From contig NZ_JAQYWD010000037.1 of the NCBI RefSeq assembly GCF_030145145.1, positions 1 through 64,000 on the forward strand: 64,000 nucleotides of DNA, in the 5' to 3' direction. Source of the DNA: Desulfobacula sp. GTDB taxonomy: Bacteria > Desulfobacterota > Desulfobacteria > Desulfobacterales > Desulfobacteraceae. The notes under the pieces were generated by a model. That model had not been told where the DNA came from and searched no databases. It was given only the letters and a program-made list of their open reading frames with translations. This document shows positions 42,597 through 50,999 of this stretch, piece by piece; within the stretch, counting starts at the first letter, position 1, and each line of letters begins with the position of its first letter. The translations under genes and the position numbers were made by a program.

Positions 42597-43697
42597 ATGA
42601 CAGAAAAACGTGATTATTATGAAATACTTGGTGTTGCCAAGGATGTTTCAAAGCAGGAATTGAAGAAAGCATACCGTAAGCTTGCCATACAATATCATCC
42701 GGATAAGAATCCGGATGATAGTGTGTCCGAAGATAAATTTAAAGAAGCGTCTGAGGCTTATGAAGTTTTAAGTGATGACAGCAAGCGCCAGATTTATGAT
42801 CAATTCGGACACAGGGGACTTGAGGGTGCCGGTCACTCCGGTCCGAACGGGTTTGAGGATATTTTTTCGAGCTTTGGTGATATTTTTGAAGATTTCTTTG
42901 GCTTTGGTTCGGGAGGCGGCCGGGGAAGCAGGGTTCAGAGAGGGTCTGACCTCAGGTACAACATGACCATAGATTTTATGGAGGCGGCCTTTGGTACTGA
43001 AAAAACCATTTCCATTCCAAAACTGGAAACCTGTAAGGCGTGCCATGGCTCAGGATGTGAGCAAGGGACAAGCCCGGAGACCTGCTCCCAGTGTCATGGA
43101 TCAGGACAGTTTATTCAGAGCCAGGGTTTTTTTAAGGTAAAAACCACCTGTCCGTATTGTAAGGGCAAAGGAACCATTATTTCGAATCCCTGTGGAAAAT
43201 GCCGGGGGGCCGGTAGGGTTGAGATCACCCGGAAGGTTCAGGTGAAGATTCCGGCAGGGGTGGATGTCGGATCAAAACTTCGACTGTCCGGTGAGGGCGA
43301 GGCACCGCCTTCGCCTGAAGGAACTTCCGGCGATCTGTATGTGGTGATCAATGTCAAACCCCATAAATTTTTTCAACGGGATAACACCGATATTATTTGT
43401 GCCATTGACATTTCATTTATTCAGGCGGCCCTTGGAGATGAGATCAGCATTCCCACCCTGGTGGGGGAAGAAAAATTTAAAATTCCGAAAGGCACCCAGT
43501 ATGGGGATGTTTTCCGGTTGAAAGGTGAGGGAATTGCCTCATTAAGAACCGGCCAGAGGGGTGACCAGATCATTAAGGTCATTATTAAAACACCGACTAA
43601 GCTGAATCAAAAACAAATTGCATTGTTAAAACAATTTGACAAACTTGATTCCAATAAAATATCCAACAAACTGAAAAATCTTTTTAAGAACTTTTAA
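42597..43697 (+). CDS. dnaJ: DnaJ co-chaperone
   Basis: 366 residues: J-domain with HPDKN (about 5-70), Gly/Phe region, four zinc-binding CxxCxGxG repeats ([32 protein letters not shown]), and the substrate-binding C-terminus. Full-length class A DnaJ, the partner of DnaK in protein folding. No dnaK is adjacent. Confidence 0.95.
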   Translation: MTEKRDYYEILGVAKDVSKQELKKAYRKLAIQYHPDKNPDDSVSEDKFKEASEAYEVLSDDSKRQIYDQFGHRGLEGAGHSGPNGFEDIFSSFGDIFEDFFGFGSGGGRGSRVQRGSDLRYNMTIDFMEAAFGTEKTISIPKLETCKACHGSGCEQGTSPETCSQCHGSGQFIQSQGFFKVKTTCPYCKGKGTIISNPCGKCRGAGRVEITRKVQVKIPAGVDVGSKLRLSGEGEAPPSPEGTSGDLYVVINVKPHKFFQRDNTDIICAIDISFIQAALGDEISIPTLVGEEKFKIPKGTQYGDVFRLKGEGIASLRTGQRGDQIIKVIIKTPTKLNQKQIALLKQFDKLDSNKISNKLKNLFKNF

Positions 43698-43718
43698 GGC
43701 ACTTAAAGAACGGAGTAT

Positions 43719-44108
43719 ATGTTTGAACTTAAGGTGAAAACGCGTTTTGCAGGGGCCCATCAATTGACCATGGTGGGACAAAAATGTGAAAGCCTGCATG
43801 GACATAACTGGCATGTAGAAGTTTGCGTTACAGGGGAAAAATTGAATTCAGCAGGCGTGCTGGCCGATTTCGGGGATATAAAAAAAGCGGTTCGCCAGGT
43901 TGTTGAAGGGGAGCTGGATCATAAATTTTTAAATGAACTTGACATATTTGAGGGCATGCAGCCGACATCCGAACGGATTGCCGTATACATCGCTCAAAGA
44001 GTTCAGGTTCTTTTGGATCAGCGCTTAGACAAAACTGTGCGGGTATCAAAAGTCATGGCCTGGGAATCGGACAATGCATGTGCCACGTACTTTACAGAAC
44101 CTGAGTGA
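43719..44108 (+). CDS. queD: 6-carboxytetrahydropterin synthase
   Basis: 129 residues. Zinc ligands are His in FAGAHQL, LHGHNWH (HxH), and the catalytic cysteine in KCESLHGH. LADFGDIKKAV and LDHKFLN also fit. It makes the queuosine precursor from dihydroneopterin triphosphate. Lies 21 bases after dnaJ. Confidence 0.93.
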   Translation: MFELKVKTRFAGAHQLTMVGQKCESLHGHNWHVEVCVTGEKLNSAGVLADFGDIKKAVRQVVEGELDHKFLNELDIFEGMQPTSERIAVYIAQRVQVLLDQRLDKTVRVSKVMAWESDNACATYFTEPE

Positions 44109-44164
44109 GCGTTGAGAAGCGCAGGGTGAGAAACAACCGTGTATGGTTTGACGTCCCCTGCTGA

Positions 44165-45550
44165 TTACCCGTTACAATCCATTTCAAGAATCCGTTTGGC
44201 CGGGATGAGCCCGGTTGCTGCAGCAGATACAATGTTGCCTGCCACGCCAGGTCCGTCACCTGCCACATACATTCCCTGAATAGCTGTCTCAAGATTGTTG
44301 TTTGTTTCCACCTGTGTGGCAAAAAATTTGATTTCAGGTGCATACAAAAGGGTCTCATCGTTGGAGACGCCCGGTAAAACATGATTTAAAGAATTAAGGC
44401 CTTCAATCAAGTTTGTCAGAATCCGTTCGGGAAGGGCCATGGCAATATCACCACACACCACATTGGTCATGGTCGGTTCTATATATCCTTTCCTGATCCT
44501 GTTCCAGGTTGAACGACGTCCCCGCTTTAAATCTCCAAACCGTTGTAAAATAGGCTTTCCACCACCGATAATGGTGGCCAGTTTTCCAATGGATTCCCCA
44601 TAGGCCTGGTTATCGGTAACCGGCTCAGTGAGAACGACCTTTGACAGAAAGGCAAAATTTGTGTTGTTTGATTTTTTATCTGAATAGGCGTGACCGTTCA
44701 CACACACAAAATCATTGTAGTTTTCCAGGGAAATAAACCCGCCCTGGTTGGTGCAGAAAGTCCGGGTCTGGTCATCATAAGTGGGGGTTTGAATAAAAAA
44801 AGTGGGATCATAAATCACATTGCAAAGATCGTCCATGATGTCATTGTGGACTTCAACCCGGATGCCGACCTCAATCCCTCTCTGGAATAGACTGATGCCG
44901 TGTTTTTTTGCAATTGAGGCCATCCAGTTTGCACCGATTCTTCCGGGGGCAAGAATAACATTGGCGGCTGCATATTCTCCCTTGTCTGTTATAACGCCCT
45001 GAACGCGGCCGTTTTTTTCAAGGATATCCATTACATTTTCCCGGGTTTTGATGTCCAGTCCTTTGGATTGGATATAGTTCGCCATCCCGGCAATATAGCC
45101 TGGCAGGTTATCAGAGCCTAAATGTTTCTGTTTGATCAGCAAAAGGTCAATTCCAAACCGTTTTGCATCTTTTCGGATTTGTTTTGCGTCTTCCATGTTG
45201 GTGGGAAACACAGGACCATCCATTTTGAAGCGGGTGAAAATTTGTTCTGTTTCATCAATCAGGTTCTGGGCAGAATTCAACGGCATAAACTGGGTTAAAT
45301 CCGTTTTTCCGAGCCGAGGGATAAAATTGAGCTTACCATCCGAATAAAGGCCGGCCCCACCGATACCAGACAGAATATTGCAGGGATCACAGTGGCTGCA
45401 TTTTTGAAGATGATGATTGGGGCACTTTCTTTTTAAAGGACTTTTGCCTTTTTCAATTAACAGGACGGTTAAATTTGAGTGTTCTTTCAAGTGATAGGCG
45501 GCAAAAAGTCCGGCAGGCCCACCCCCTACAATAATAACGTCATACACCAT
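44165..45550 (-). CDS. FAD-dependent dehydrogenase (COG2509-type)
   Basis: 461 residues. FAD motif DVIIVGGGPAGLFAAYHL, then a cysteine-rich loop KCPNHHLQKCSHCDPC and GGAGLYSDGKLNF, typical of uncharacterised COG2509 oxidoreductases. C-terminal GMYVAGDGPGVAGNIVSAAATG completes the FAD site. Substrate unknown; the cysteines could bind a metal or cluster. Confidence 0.88.
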   Translation of the reverse strand: MVYDVIIVGGGPAGLFAAYHLKEHSNLTVLLIEKGKSPLKRKCPNHHLQKCSHCDPCNILSGIGGAGLYSDGKLNFIPRLGKTDLTQFMPLNSAQNLIDETEQIFTRFKMDGPVFPTNMEDAKQIRKDAKRFGIDLLLIKQKHLGSDNLPGYIAGMANYIQSKGLDIKTRENVMDILEKNGRVQGVITDKGEYAAANVILAPGRIGANWMASIAKKHGISLFQRGIEVGIRVEVHNDIMDDLCNVIYDPTFFIQTPTYDDQTRTFCTNQGGFISLENYNDFVCVNGHAYSDKKSNNTNFAFLSKVVLTEPVTDNQAYGESIGKLATIIGGGKPILQRFGDLKRGRRSTWNRIRKGYIEPTMTNVVCGDIAMALPERILTNLIEGLNSLNHVLPGVSNDETLLYAPEIKFFATQVETNNNLETAIQGMYVAGDGPGVAGNIVSAAATGLIPAKRILEMDCNG

Positions 45551-45871
45551 ATGCCACCTTCATAAAGATTATACCCTTCCTTTAATAAACCGACTTGATA
45601 TGGATAGCAAGTTTTATTAAAATGTAACCTTCAACCTGTCAAAAATTTTTACAGGTTGTTAAATTAAAGGTCCCTATCAGCGCGGTTTTGTTAGTGCCTT
45701 TATAATTTTTTATCTTATAATCCCAGCGGGTTAGACTGTTTTGCTTCGATGGTTACACCTGGCATGCATATTGAATTACATTTGAAACAGTGATCAATAG
45801 CCGATACAGCAAAAAAATAATTTGTTGTCAGGTAATATGCGTTAACCATCTTAAAGGGAAGGATAAACATC
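45551..45871. other. Intergenic stretch, nothing recognised
   Basis: About 320 bases between divergent genes. Apart from the AAGGGAAGGA ribosome site of the next gene, no repeat, hairpin terminator or small gene was seen. Confidence 0.4.
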
Positions 45872-46681
45872 ATGAAAAAAGCGATTGGTATGGCAGGGGT
45901 GGTCGTCATCAGTTTGTGGGTGTTGTGGGCCGTTGTGCCGCCAGCTATGGCAACGGCGGCAGGCCAGGGACTGCAATACAGCTGTTCAGCACAGGTCTAT
46001 GAGGCGTTTGAGGGGGCACGGTTGAAAGCGTTTACAGAGGAAACCGGCATTCCCATTGAATTGTTTGTGTCATCATCAAATTCATGTGTATATCGCGTGA
46101 TGCAGGACATGACCGATATCGCCAGCAGTACGAGGGCGATATACCAACGCCACAAGGATCATGGATTATTGGAGATTCCTTTTTGCAAGGATCCGCTGGC
46201 CATCATAACCCATAACGCCTGTACCGTGGATAATTTAAGTACAGAGCAACTCCGGCAAATATTTTCCGGCGGCATTACCAATTGGCGAGAAGTGGGCGGG
46301 GCTGATCTTCCGATGATTCTTGTCGTCCCGGGCAATGACACGGGTGCCTATAAAAATTTTATGCGGCAGGTCATGAAACACAAAGAAATTAAATATGATT
46401 ATTTAACCTATAAATCTACCCGTGTTCTGGAAGCAATTGAGGGCCTGCCCGTAGGGGCCATCTCTTTCATCTCCCGGGGAGCCCAGATTTCCCATCTGAA
46501 TATAAAGGCCTTGACCATAGACGGCAAAAAACCAGGAGATGCAAATTATCCTTATTACCAGATATTTTACCTGGTTTCAAAAGGAGAACCCAAGGGATCC
46601 ATTAAAGCGTTTGCCGACTTTATTACCTCTGAAAAGGGAAAGTCCATAATCCTGGAAAAAGGGATGCTGCCCATCAACTGA
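45872..46681 (+). CDS. PstS-like periplasmic substrate-binding protein
   Basis: 269 residues with a signal peptide (1-30). Pattern of the PBP-like/PstS family: DIASSTRAIYQ, LAIITHNACTVDNLSTEQLRQIFSGGITNWREVGG, VVPGNDTGAYKNFMRQV, GAISFIS. Two N-terminal cysteines after cleavage (YSCSAQ and SNSCVYR) are unusual. No permease or ATPase genes follow, so it may be an orphan phosphate or oxyanion binder. Confidence 0.8.
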   Translation: MKKAIGMAGVVVISLWVLWAVVPPAMATAAGQGLQYSCSAQVYEAFEGARLKAFTEETGIPIELFVSSSNSCVYRVMQDMTDIASSTRAIYQRHKDHGLLEIPFCKDPLAIITHNACTVDNLSTEQLRQIFSGGITNWREVGGADLPMILVVPGNDTGAYKNFMRQVMKHKEIKYDYLTYKSTRVLEAIEGLPVGAISFISRGAQISHLNIKALTIDGKKPGDANYPYYQIFYLVSKGEPKGSIKAFADFITSEKGKSIILEKGMLPIN

Positions 46682-46726
46682 TTAATGGAAAATATCCAGT
46701 CAGTCATCGTCCAAATAGCGATTAAA

Positions 46727-46762
46727 TGTCATCCTCCTTTCATTCATAAAAGGGGGATGACA
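46727..46762 (+). terminator. Hairpin after the PstS-like gene
   Basis: TGTCATCCTCCTTT pairs with AAAGGGGGATGACA (one T-G pair) around an 8-base loop; CTTTTT follows about ten bases later. It is the probable terminator of the PstS-like gene, but the offset T run leaves some doubt. Confidence 0.6.
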
Positions 46763-46866
46763 GATCTGGCTTTTTAAGGTTGACACTTGTCAAGCGCCTT
46801 GTATGTTGTTATAAAAGCTGCGTTGAATTAATGGATGAATATGAAAGAAACGCATAGGATTAAACA

Positions 46867-47505
46867 TTGGGGCATAAAACAAACGGTAGATTTATCGTGT
46901 TTGAAGGTATTGACGGGTCCGGGAAAAGCACACAGATAAAAAAAATATCAAATCGGCTGGCGGCCTGGGATTATTCCCCTTATTTGACATTTGAACCCAC
47001 TGACGGACCTGTGGGATCCCTCATCCGGCAGATGCTTTCAGGAAAGGTTACAACCGATCAACGGACCATTGCCTCTCTTTTTGCTGCGGACCGGACAGAT
47101 CATCTTGTAAACAGAGAAAATGGCCTTCGTCATAAAGTCGATCAGGGTGAAATCGTATTATGTGACAGATACTATTTTTCATCCTATGCCTATCATGCCC
47201 AGTACATTGATATGGAATGGGTAATTCATTTAAATTCCCTCAACGCTGAGATCTTGAGGCCGGATGTGACCCTTTTTATTGATGTTGATCCGGATACCTG
47301 TTTTGAAAGAATCAAAAACAGCCGCAATCATTTTGAAATGTATGAAAAAAGAGAGATCTTAAAAAAGGTCCGAACCAACTATTTTAAAGCCTTTGATGCA
47401 TTGAGCAGTCTGGAAAAAATTGTTATCATTGATGGAAATAACACTATGGAACGAGTTGAACAGGCGATTTTTCATGAGGTCAAAAAGGCCCTGGAGATTG
47501 GGTGA
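46867..47505 (+). CDS. tmk: Thymidylate kinase, TTG start
   Basis: 212 residues. dTMP kinase: P-loop VFEGIDGSGKSTQ, LTFEPTDGP, DRYYFSSYAYH, and VTLFIDVDPD. No in-frame ATG exists: a stop lies just upstream and the only usable start is TTG at 46867, seven bases after AGGA. A weak start could keep expression low. Confidence 0.93.
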   Translation: MGHKTNGRFIVFEGIDGSGKSTQIKKISNRLAAWDYSPYLTFEPTDGPVGSLIRQMLSGKVTTDQRTIASLFAADRTDHLVNRENGLRHKVDQGEIVLCDRYYFSSYAYHAQYIDMEWVIHLNSLNAEILRPDVTLFIDVDPDTCFERIKNSRNHFEMYEKREILKKVRTNYFKAFDALSSLEKIVIIDGNNTMERVEQAIFHEVKKALEIG

Positions 47506-47534
47506 AATATAATTAGCTAAAGGCAATATCAGAT

Positions 47535-47960
47535 ATGGTAATGATCACCAGGAAAAAAGTATGTGTTATAGATGGCCAGGGGGGGGGCATCGGGTCTGCT
47601 GTGATTAAAAAACTTAGAGAGCGATTCGAAGAACGCATAGAAGTCATTGCCCTGGGAACCAATGCCATTGCCACAGCCCAGATGCTGAAAGCACGGGCAA
47701 ACAAGGGGGCTTCCGGCAGTAATGCCATTGTTCAAACCGTAAAAAAAGCAGATATCATTATCGGGCCTGTGGGGATTATCATGCCCCAGGCAATGATGGG
47801 GGAGGTGACGCCTTTGATGGCAGAAGCCATATGCACGGCCGATGCAAAAAAATTCCTTCTGCCCTTGACCCAGGAAAACCTGGAAATTGTTGGTGTAAGC
47901 GGTCTGCCCCTGCCCCAACTGGTGGATGAACTATTGGATAAACATTTATATTTTTTGTAA
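47535..47960 (+). CDS. DUF3842 protein
   Basis: 141 residues. Pattern KVCVIDGQGGGIGSAVIKKLRE, IEVIALGTNAIATAQMLKA, ASGSNAIVQ, IIIGPVGIIMPQAMMGEVTP is that of DUF3842, a Rossmann-like family of anaerobes. It precedes a CooT-family gene by 21 bases, a pair also seen in other anaerobes as I recall. Function unknown; ATG at 47535 or 47541. Confidence 0.85.
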   Translation: MVMITRKKVCVIDGQGGGIGSAVIKKLRERFEERIEVIALGTNAIATAQMLKARANKGASGSNAIVQTVKKADIIIGPVGIIMPQAMMGEVTPLMAEAICTADAKKFLLPLTQENLEIVGVSGLPLPQLVDELLDKHLYFL

Positions 47961-47981
47961 TATACGAGGAGTGATGGGGTT

Positions 47982-48176
47982 ATGTGTGAAGCAAATGCAT
48001 ATTTACTTGAAAAGGATGGCGAGCCCGGTGAAACACTGCTGATGGAAGCAGTTGACAAGGTGGAACCGGATGAAGACGGTATCCGTCTGGTGTCTATTTT
48101 TGGTGAGCAAAAATTTATTAAAGGCCATGTCCATTCATTATCACTGGTGGACCATAAAATTTATATCAAACCATAA
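47982..48176 (+). CDS. CooT-family small nickel-binding-type protein
   Basis: 64 residues: starts MCEANAYLL and ends IFGEQKFIKGHVHSLSLVDHKI, the CooT signature. CooT binds nickel through its Cys2 region for carbon monoxide dehydrogenase; Cys2 is present here. No cooCJ or cooS genes are near, so the role in this organism is open. Confidence 0.85.
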   Translation: MCEANAYLLEKDGEPGETLLMEAVDKVEPDEDGIRLVSIFGEQKFIKGHVHSLSLVDHKIYIKP

Positions 48177-48206
48177 TTCAGCTTTCAATCTTCAGCTTTA
48201 ATGGAA

Positions 48207-48289
48207 GGGGGCAGGCTTTTTTTGTGGTGCTTTTTATCCCTGTTTCATGACCCGCCAGGTAAACAGTGCCATAAAGAAAGCCTGACCCC
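48207..48289. repeat. Long palindromic intergenic repeat, copy 2
   Basis: Begins GGGGGCAGGCTTT and ends AAAGCCTGACCCC (48277-48289); the interior (CTTTTTATC, TTTCAT.ACC, GTAAA.AGTGCCATAA) matches 24922-25004 with scattered changes. Here the outer ACTCAACTTT arms are absent. Confidence 0.75.
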
Positions 48290-48317
48290 GAGCATATGAG
48301 AAATGGATATGGAAAAA

Positions 48318-48351
48318 GACTAACCATTGAAACAGTTTCCAATGGTTAGTC
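48318..48351 (-). terminator. Rho-independent terminator of the nfn operon
   Basis: GACTAACCATTG (48318-48329) pairs perfectly with CAATGGTTAGTC (48340-48351). Read on the minus strand the stem is followed at once by TTTTT, 25 bases after the nfnB stop. Confidence 0.85.
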
Positions 48352-48375
48352 TGTCGATTTGCTATATCTTATGGA

Positions 48376-49779
48376 TTACCACCCTAAGGTCAGGTAATCG
48401 TGTATTGAGTCGGCTGCCCCTCTTCCGGCACCCATGGCCAGGATGACGGTGGCGGCTCCGGTTACAATATCTCCCCCTGCCCACACGCCTTTCTTGGATG
48501 TTTTCCCGGTTACGGGATCACCCACAATATTTCCCCATCTGTTCAGAACAATATCAGGCGTCGACTTTGTCAGCAGTGGATTGGCATTGGACCCCACAGC
48601 GACAACGACCAGATCGCAGTCTAGTTTGAATTCTGAACCATCAATGGGTATGGGCCGTCTTCTTCCCGAGGCATCGGGTTCGCCCAATTCCATTTTAAGG
48701 CATTCCATTCCAGTCAGACGACCCTTTTCATTCCCAAAAAATTGAGTGGGATTGGTCAGAAGCACAAATTCAATTTTTTCCTGTTCTGCATGGTGAAGTT
48801 CTTCTTCCCTTGCCGGCATCTCTTCCCGGGATCTTCTGTAAACCACTTTTACCGATTCAGCTCCCAGACGCATGGCTGTCCTTGCCGAGTCCATGGCCAC
48901 ATTACCGGCGCCTAAGACAACCACATTTTTACCCCGGGCAATGGGGGTGTCATATTCCGGAAAGAGATAGCCTTTCATCAGGTTGGTACGGGTAAGGTAT
49001 TCATTGGCTGAATAGATGCCGATGAGGTTTTCACCCGGAAGGTTCATGAATCGAGGCAAACCGGCACCGACGCCAATATATGCCGCATCATATCCTTCTT
49101 CAAACAATTCATCAATGGTGACAGAGGCGCCGACCACGACATTACATTCAATGTCAGCCCCCATCTTTTTAAGGGCAGCCACTTCTGAAGCGACAATTTC
49201 TTTGGGAAGCCTGAATTCAGGAATACCATAGACCAATACCCCCCCGGGTTTATGAAAGGCTTCAAAGATAGTGACGTCATGCCCTTTGAGTAAAAGGTCA
49301 CCGGCAACCGTCAGGCCTGAAGGGCCTGAACCAATGATCGCTACTTTTTTTCCTGTTTTCTCCTCAACAACAGGGGCTTCACCGGAACCATTTTTTCGTT
49401 CATGGTCGGCGGCAAACCTTTCAAGATATCCAATGGCAACAGGGGAGCCTTTTTTGCCTAAAATACATTTTCCTTCACACTGTTCTTCCTGGGGGCAGAC
49501 CCGTCCACAAACAGCTGGCAGTGCATTGGTTTCCCATAACTTTTTTGCTGCTCCTGAAAAATCATTTTCAGCAATGAGTTTAATGAATTGGGGTATTTTA
49601 ACTGAAACCGGGCATCCTTCAACGCAAGCCGGATGTTTACACTGAAGACATCTTGAGGCCTCAGTCATGGCCATTTCCGGGGTGAGTCCCAGGGGGACCT
49701 CTTCAAAATTTCTTCTTCTTACATCCGGGTCCTGTTCGGGCATTTTGGCCCGGGGCACCTTTACTTTTTTATCTGCCAT
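48376..49779 (-). CDS. NfnB-type subunit (glutamate-synthase small-chain family)
   Basis: 467 residues; GGGAGG before the ATG at 49779. N-terminal Fe-S domain: ASRCLQCKHPACVEGCPV and VCGRVCPQEEQCEGKC. Then FAD and NADPH sites GSGPSGLTVAGDLL and VLGAGNVAMDSARTAMRLGA, and YRRSREEMPAR. The upstream gene encodes the matching FAD subunit, so this is more likely the large subunit of an NADH-dependent ferredoxin:NADP oxidoreductase (electron bifurcation) than glutamate synthase. Confidence 0.9.
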   Translation of the reverse strand: MADKKVKVPRAKMPEQDPDVRRRNFEEVPLGLTPEMAMTEASRCLQCKHPACVEGCPVSVKIPQFIKLIAENDFSGAAKKLWETNALPAVCGRVCPQEEQCEGKCILGKKGSPVAIGYLERFAADHERKNGSGEAPVVEEKTGKKVAIIGSGPSGLTVAGDLLLKGHDVTIFEAFHKPGGVLVYGIPEFRLPKEIVASEVAALKKMGADIECNVVVGASVTIDELFEEGYDAAYIGVGAGLPRFMNLPGENLIGIYSANEYLTRTNLMKGYLFPEYDTPIARGKNVVVLGAGNVAMDSARTAMRLGAESVKVVYRRSREEMPAREEELHHAEQEKIEFVLLTNPTQFFGNEKGRLTGMECLKMELGEPDASGRRRPIPIDGSEFKLDCDLVVVAVGSNANPLLTKSTPDIVLNRWGNIVGDPVTGKTSKKGVWAGGDIVTGAATVILAMGAGRGAADSIHDYLTLGW

Positions 49780-49814
49780 TTATTCCTCCCTATAACCAAC
49801 AGTGGTCGTATGGT

Positions 49815-50648
49815 TTATTGTAGTTTGCATTTTTCATAGCCGTCGAGGCTTACCTTCTCCTCGTCAAGGTAAGAAGCCAGGCGTTTGGCCAGTTCATCAA
49901 AGTCTACCTTGTGACCATCAAACTCTGGACCGTCCACGCAGGCAAATTTGGTCTCATTGCCGACAGATACGCGGCAGCAACCACACATGCCTGTCCCATC
50001 CACCATAATGGGGTTGAGACTGACAAAGGTTTTGACATTTTTTTCCTTGGTGATGAGGCTGCAGAATTTCATCATGGGAATGGGGCCGATGGCAACAACC
50101 AGGTCAATGTCTTGTTGTTCAAGGACATCTTTTAAGACGTTGGTCACAAATCCATGGTGTCCGTATGATCCGTCATCTGTGCAGACATGCAGGACCGTGG
50201 ATGCGGCTTTCATTTTCTCTTCCATAATCAACAGATCATGGGTTCTGGAACCCAATATGGTGGTCACTTCATTACCGGCTTCTTTAAGTGCCCGGGTGAT
50301 GGGATGAAGAACAGCAATTCCGGTTCCACCGCCGACACAGACAACTTTGCCGAAGTTTTCAATATGGGTGGGCTTCCCCAGAGGACCAATCAGGGCGAAA
50401 TAGTCATCCCCCACCTTTAACTCTTTAAATCGGGCAGTGGATTTTCCAACCACCATATATATAATCGTAATCGTACCTTTGTCTGGGTTGGTATCTGCCA
50501 TGGTCAAAGGGATACGCTCTCCTGTTTCATCAGCCTGAAGTATCACAAACTGACCGGGCTTGGCTTTTCGTGAGATTCGGGGCGCTTCGATTTCGTTAAG
50601 AATAATGGTTCCCTGAGCCATTTCTTCACGATTTACAATTTTTGCCAT
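49815..50648 (-). CDS. NfnA-type FAD/[2Fe-2S] subunit
   Basis: 277 residues; AGGAGG five bases before the ATG at 50648. Ferredoxin reductase-type: R-x-S/T region IPLTMAD, VCVGGGTGIAVLHPITRALKEAGN (NAD site) and the C-terminal [2Fe-2S] cysteines MVDGTGMCGCCRVSV...FACVDGPEFDGH. It is the small subunit of Nfn, first gene of the two-gene operon (35-base gap to nfnB), ending at the terminator at 48318. Confidence 0.9.
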   Translation of the reverse strand: MAKIVNREEMAQGTIILNEIEAPRISRKAKPGQFVILQADETGERIPLTMADTNPDKGTITIIYMVVGKSTARFKELKVGDDYFALIGPLGKPTHIENFGKVVCVGGGTGIAVLHPITRALKEAGNEVTTILGSRTHDLLIMEEKMKAASTVLHVCTDDGSYGHHGFVTNVLKDVLEQQDIDLVVAIGPIPMMKFCSLITKEKNVKTFVSLNPIMVDGTGMCGCCRVSVGNETKFACVDGPEFDGHKVDFDELAKRLASYLDEEKVSLDGYEKCKLQ

Positions 50649-50999
50649 TCTTTCCTCCTAATTTCTAAATATACTAATCAACATTCAGCTGAAAAATTTG
50701 CTTCAGTATATGGTTTTAAATAAAAAAGTTAATAATACTAAAATCCCATAAAATCAAGTGGCAAGACAATTAAACTCAGGGGAATGACCTTTTTACGGCC
50801 AATGAATGGTTGAAATAAACGGATGAAATTTGAATCTGGTGTATTGGTAATCTAATGAAATAATAAGATTTTTCAGAAATATACAGACCGCTATCATTTT
50901 TTAATTGACTTAATCATATAGAAATAGTAGGGATTAATCCTATCAATTTGGTTGGGTATGTTGGAGTTAGGTTTTAAAAATCAATCGGGGGATTGAACC
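50649..50999. promoter_or_regulatory. Divergent spacer between nfn and hmc operons
   Basis: About 350 bases. A TTGACT box at 50905-50910 could be a -35 but lacks a good -10 at 17 bases. A perfect 10-base palindrome GGATTAATCC sits at 50931-50940, 60 bases before hmcA, a possible regulator site. An assigned promoter is not possible by eye. Confidence 0.4.

Noticed and set aside
47513-48058. Minus-strand frames opposite DUF3842
   Set aside because: Shadow frames of a well-conserved plus-strand gene without ribosome sites.
48376-50648. Glutamate synthase small subunit with a dihydroorotate dehydrogenase electron-transfer subunit
   Set aside because: Each gene alone could be so annotated, but the adjacent pair in this order is the signature of NfnAB, and neither gltB nor pyrD is beside them.
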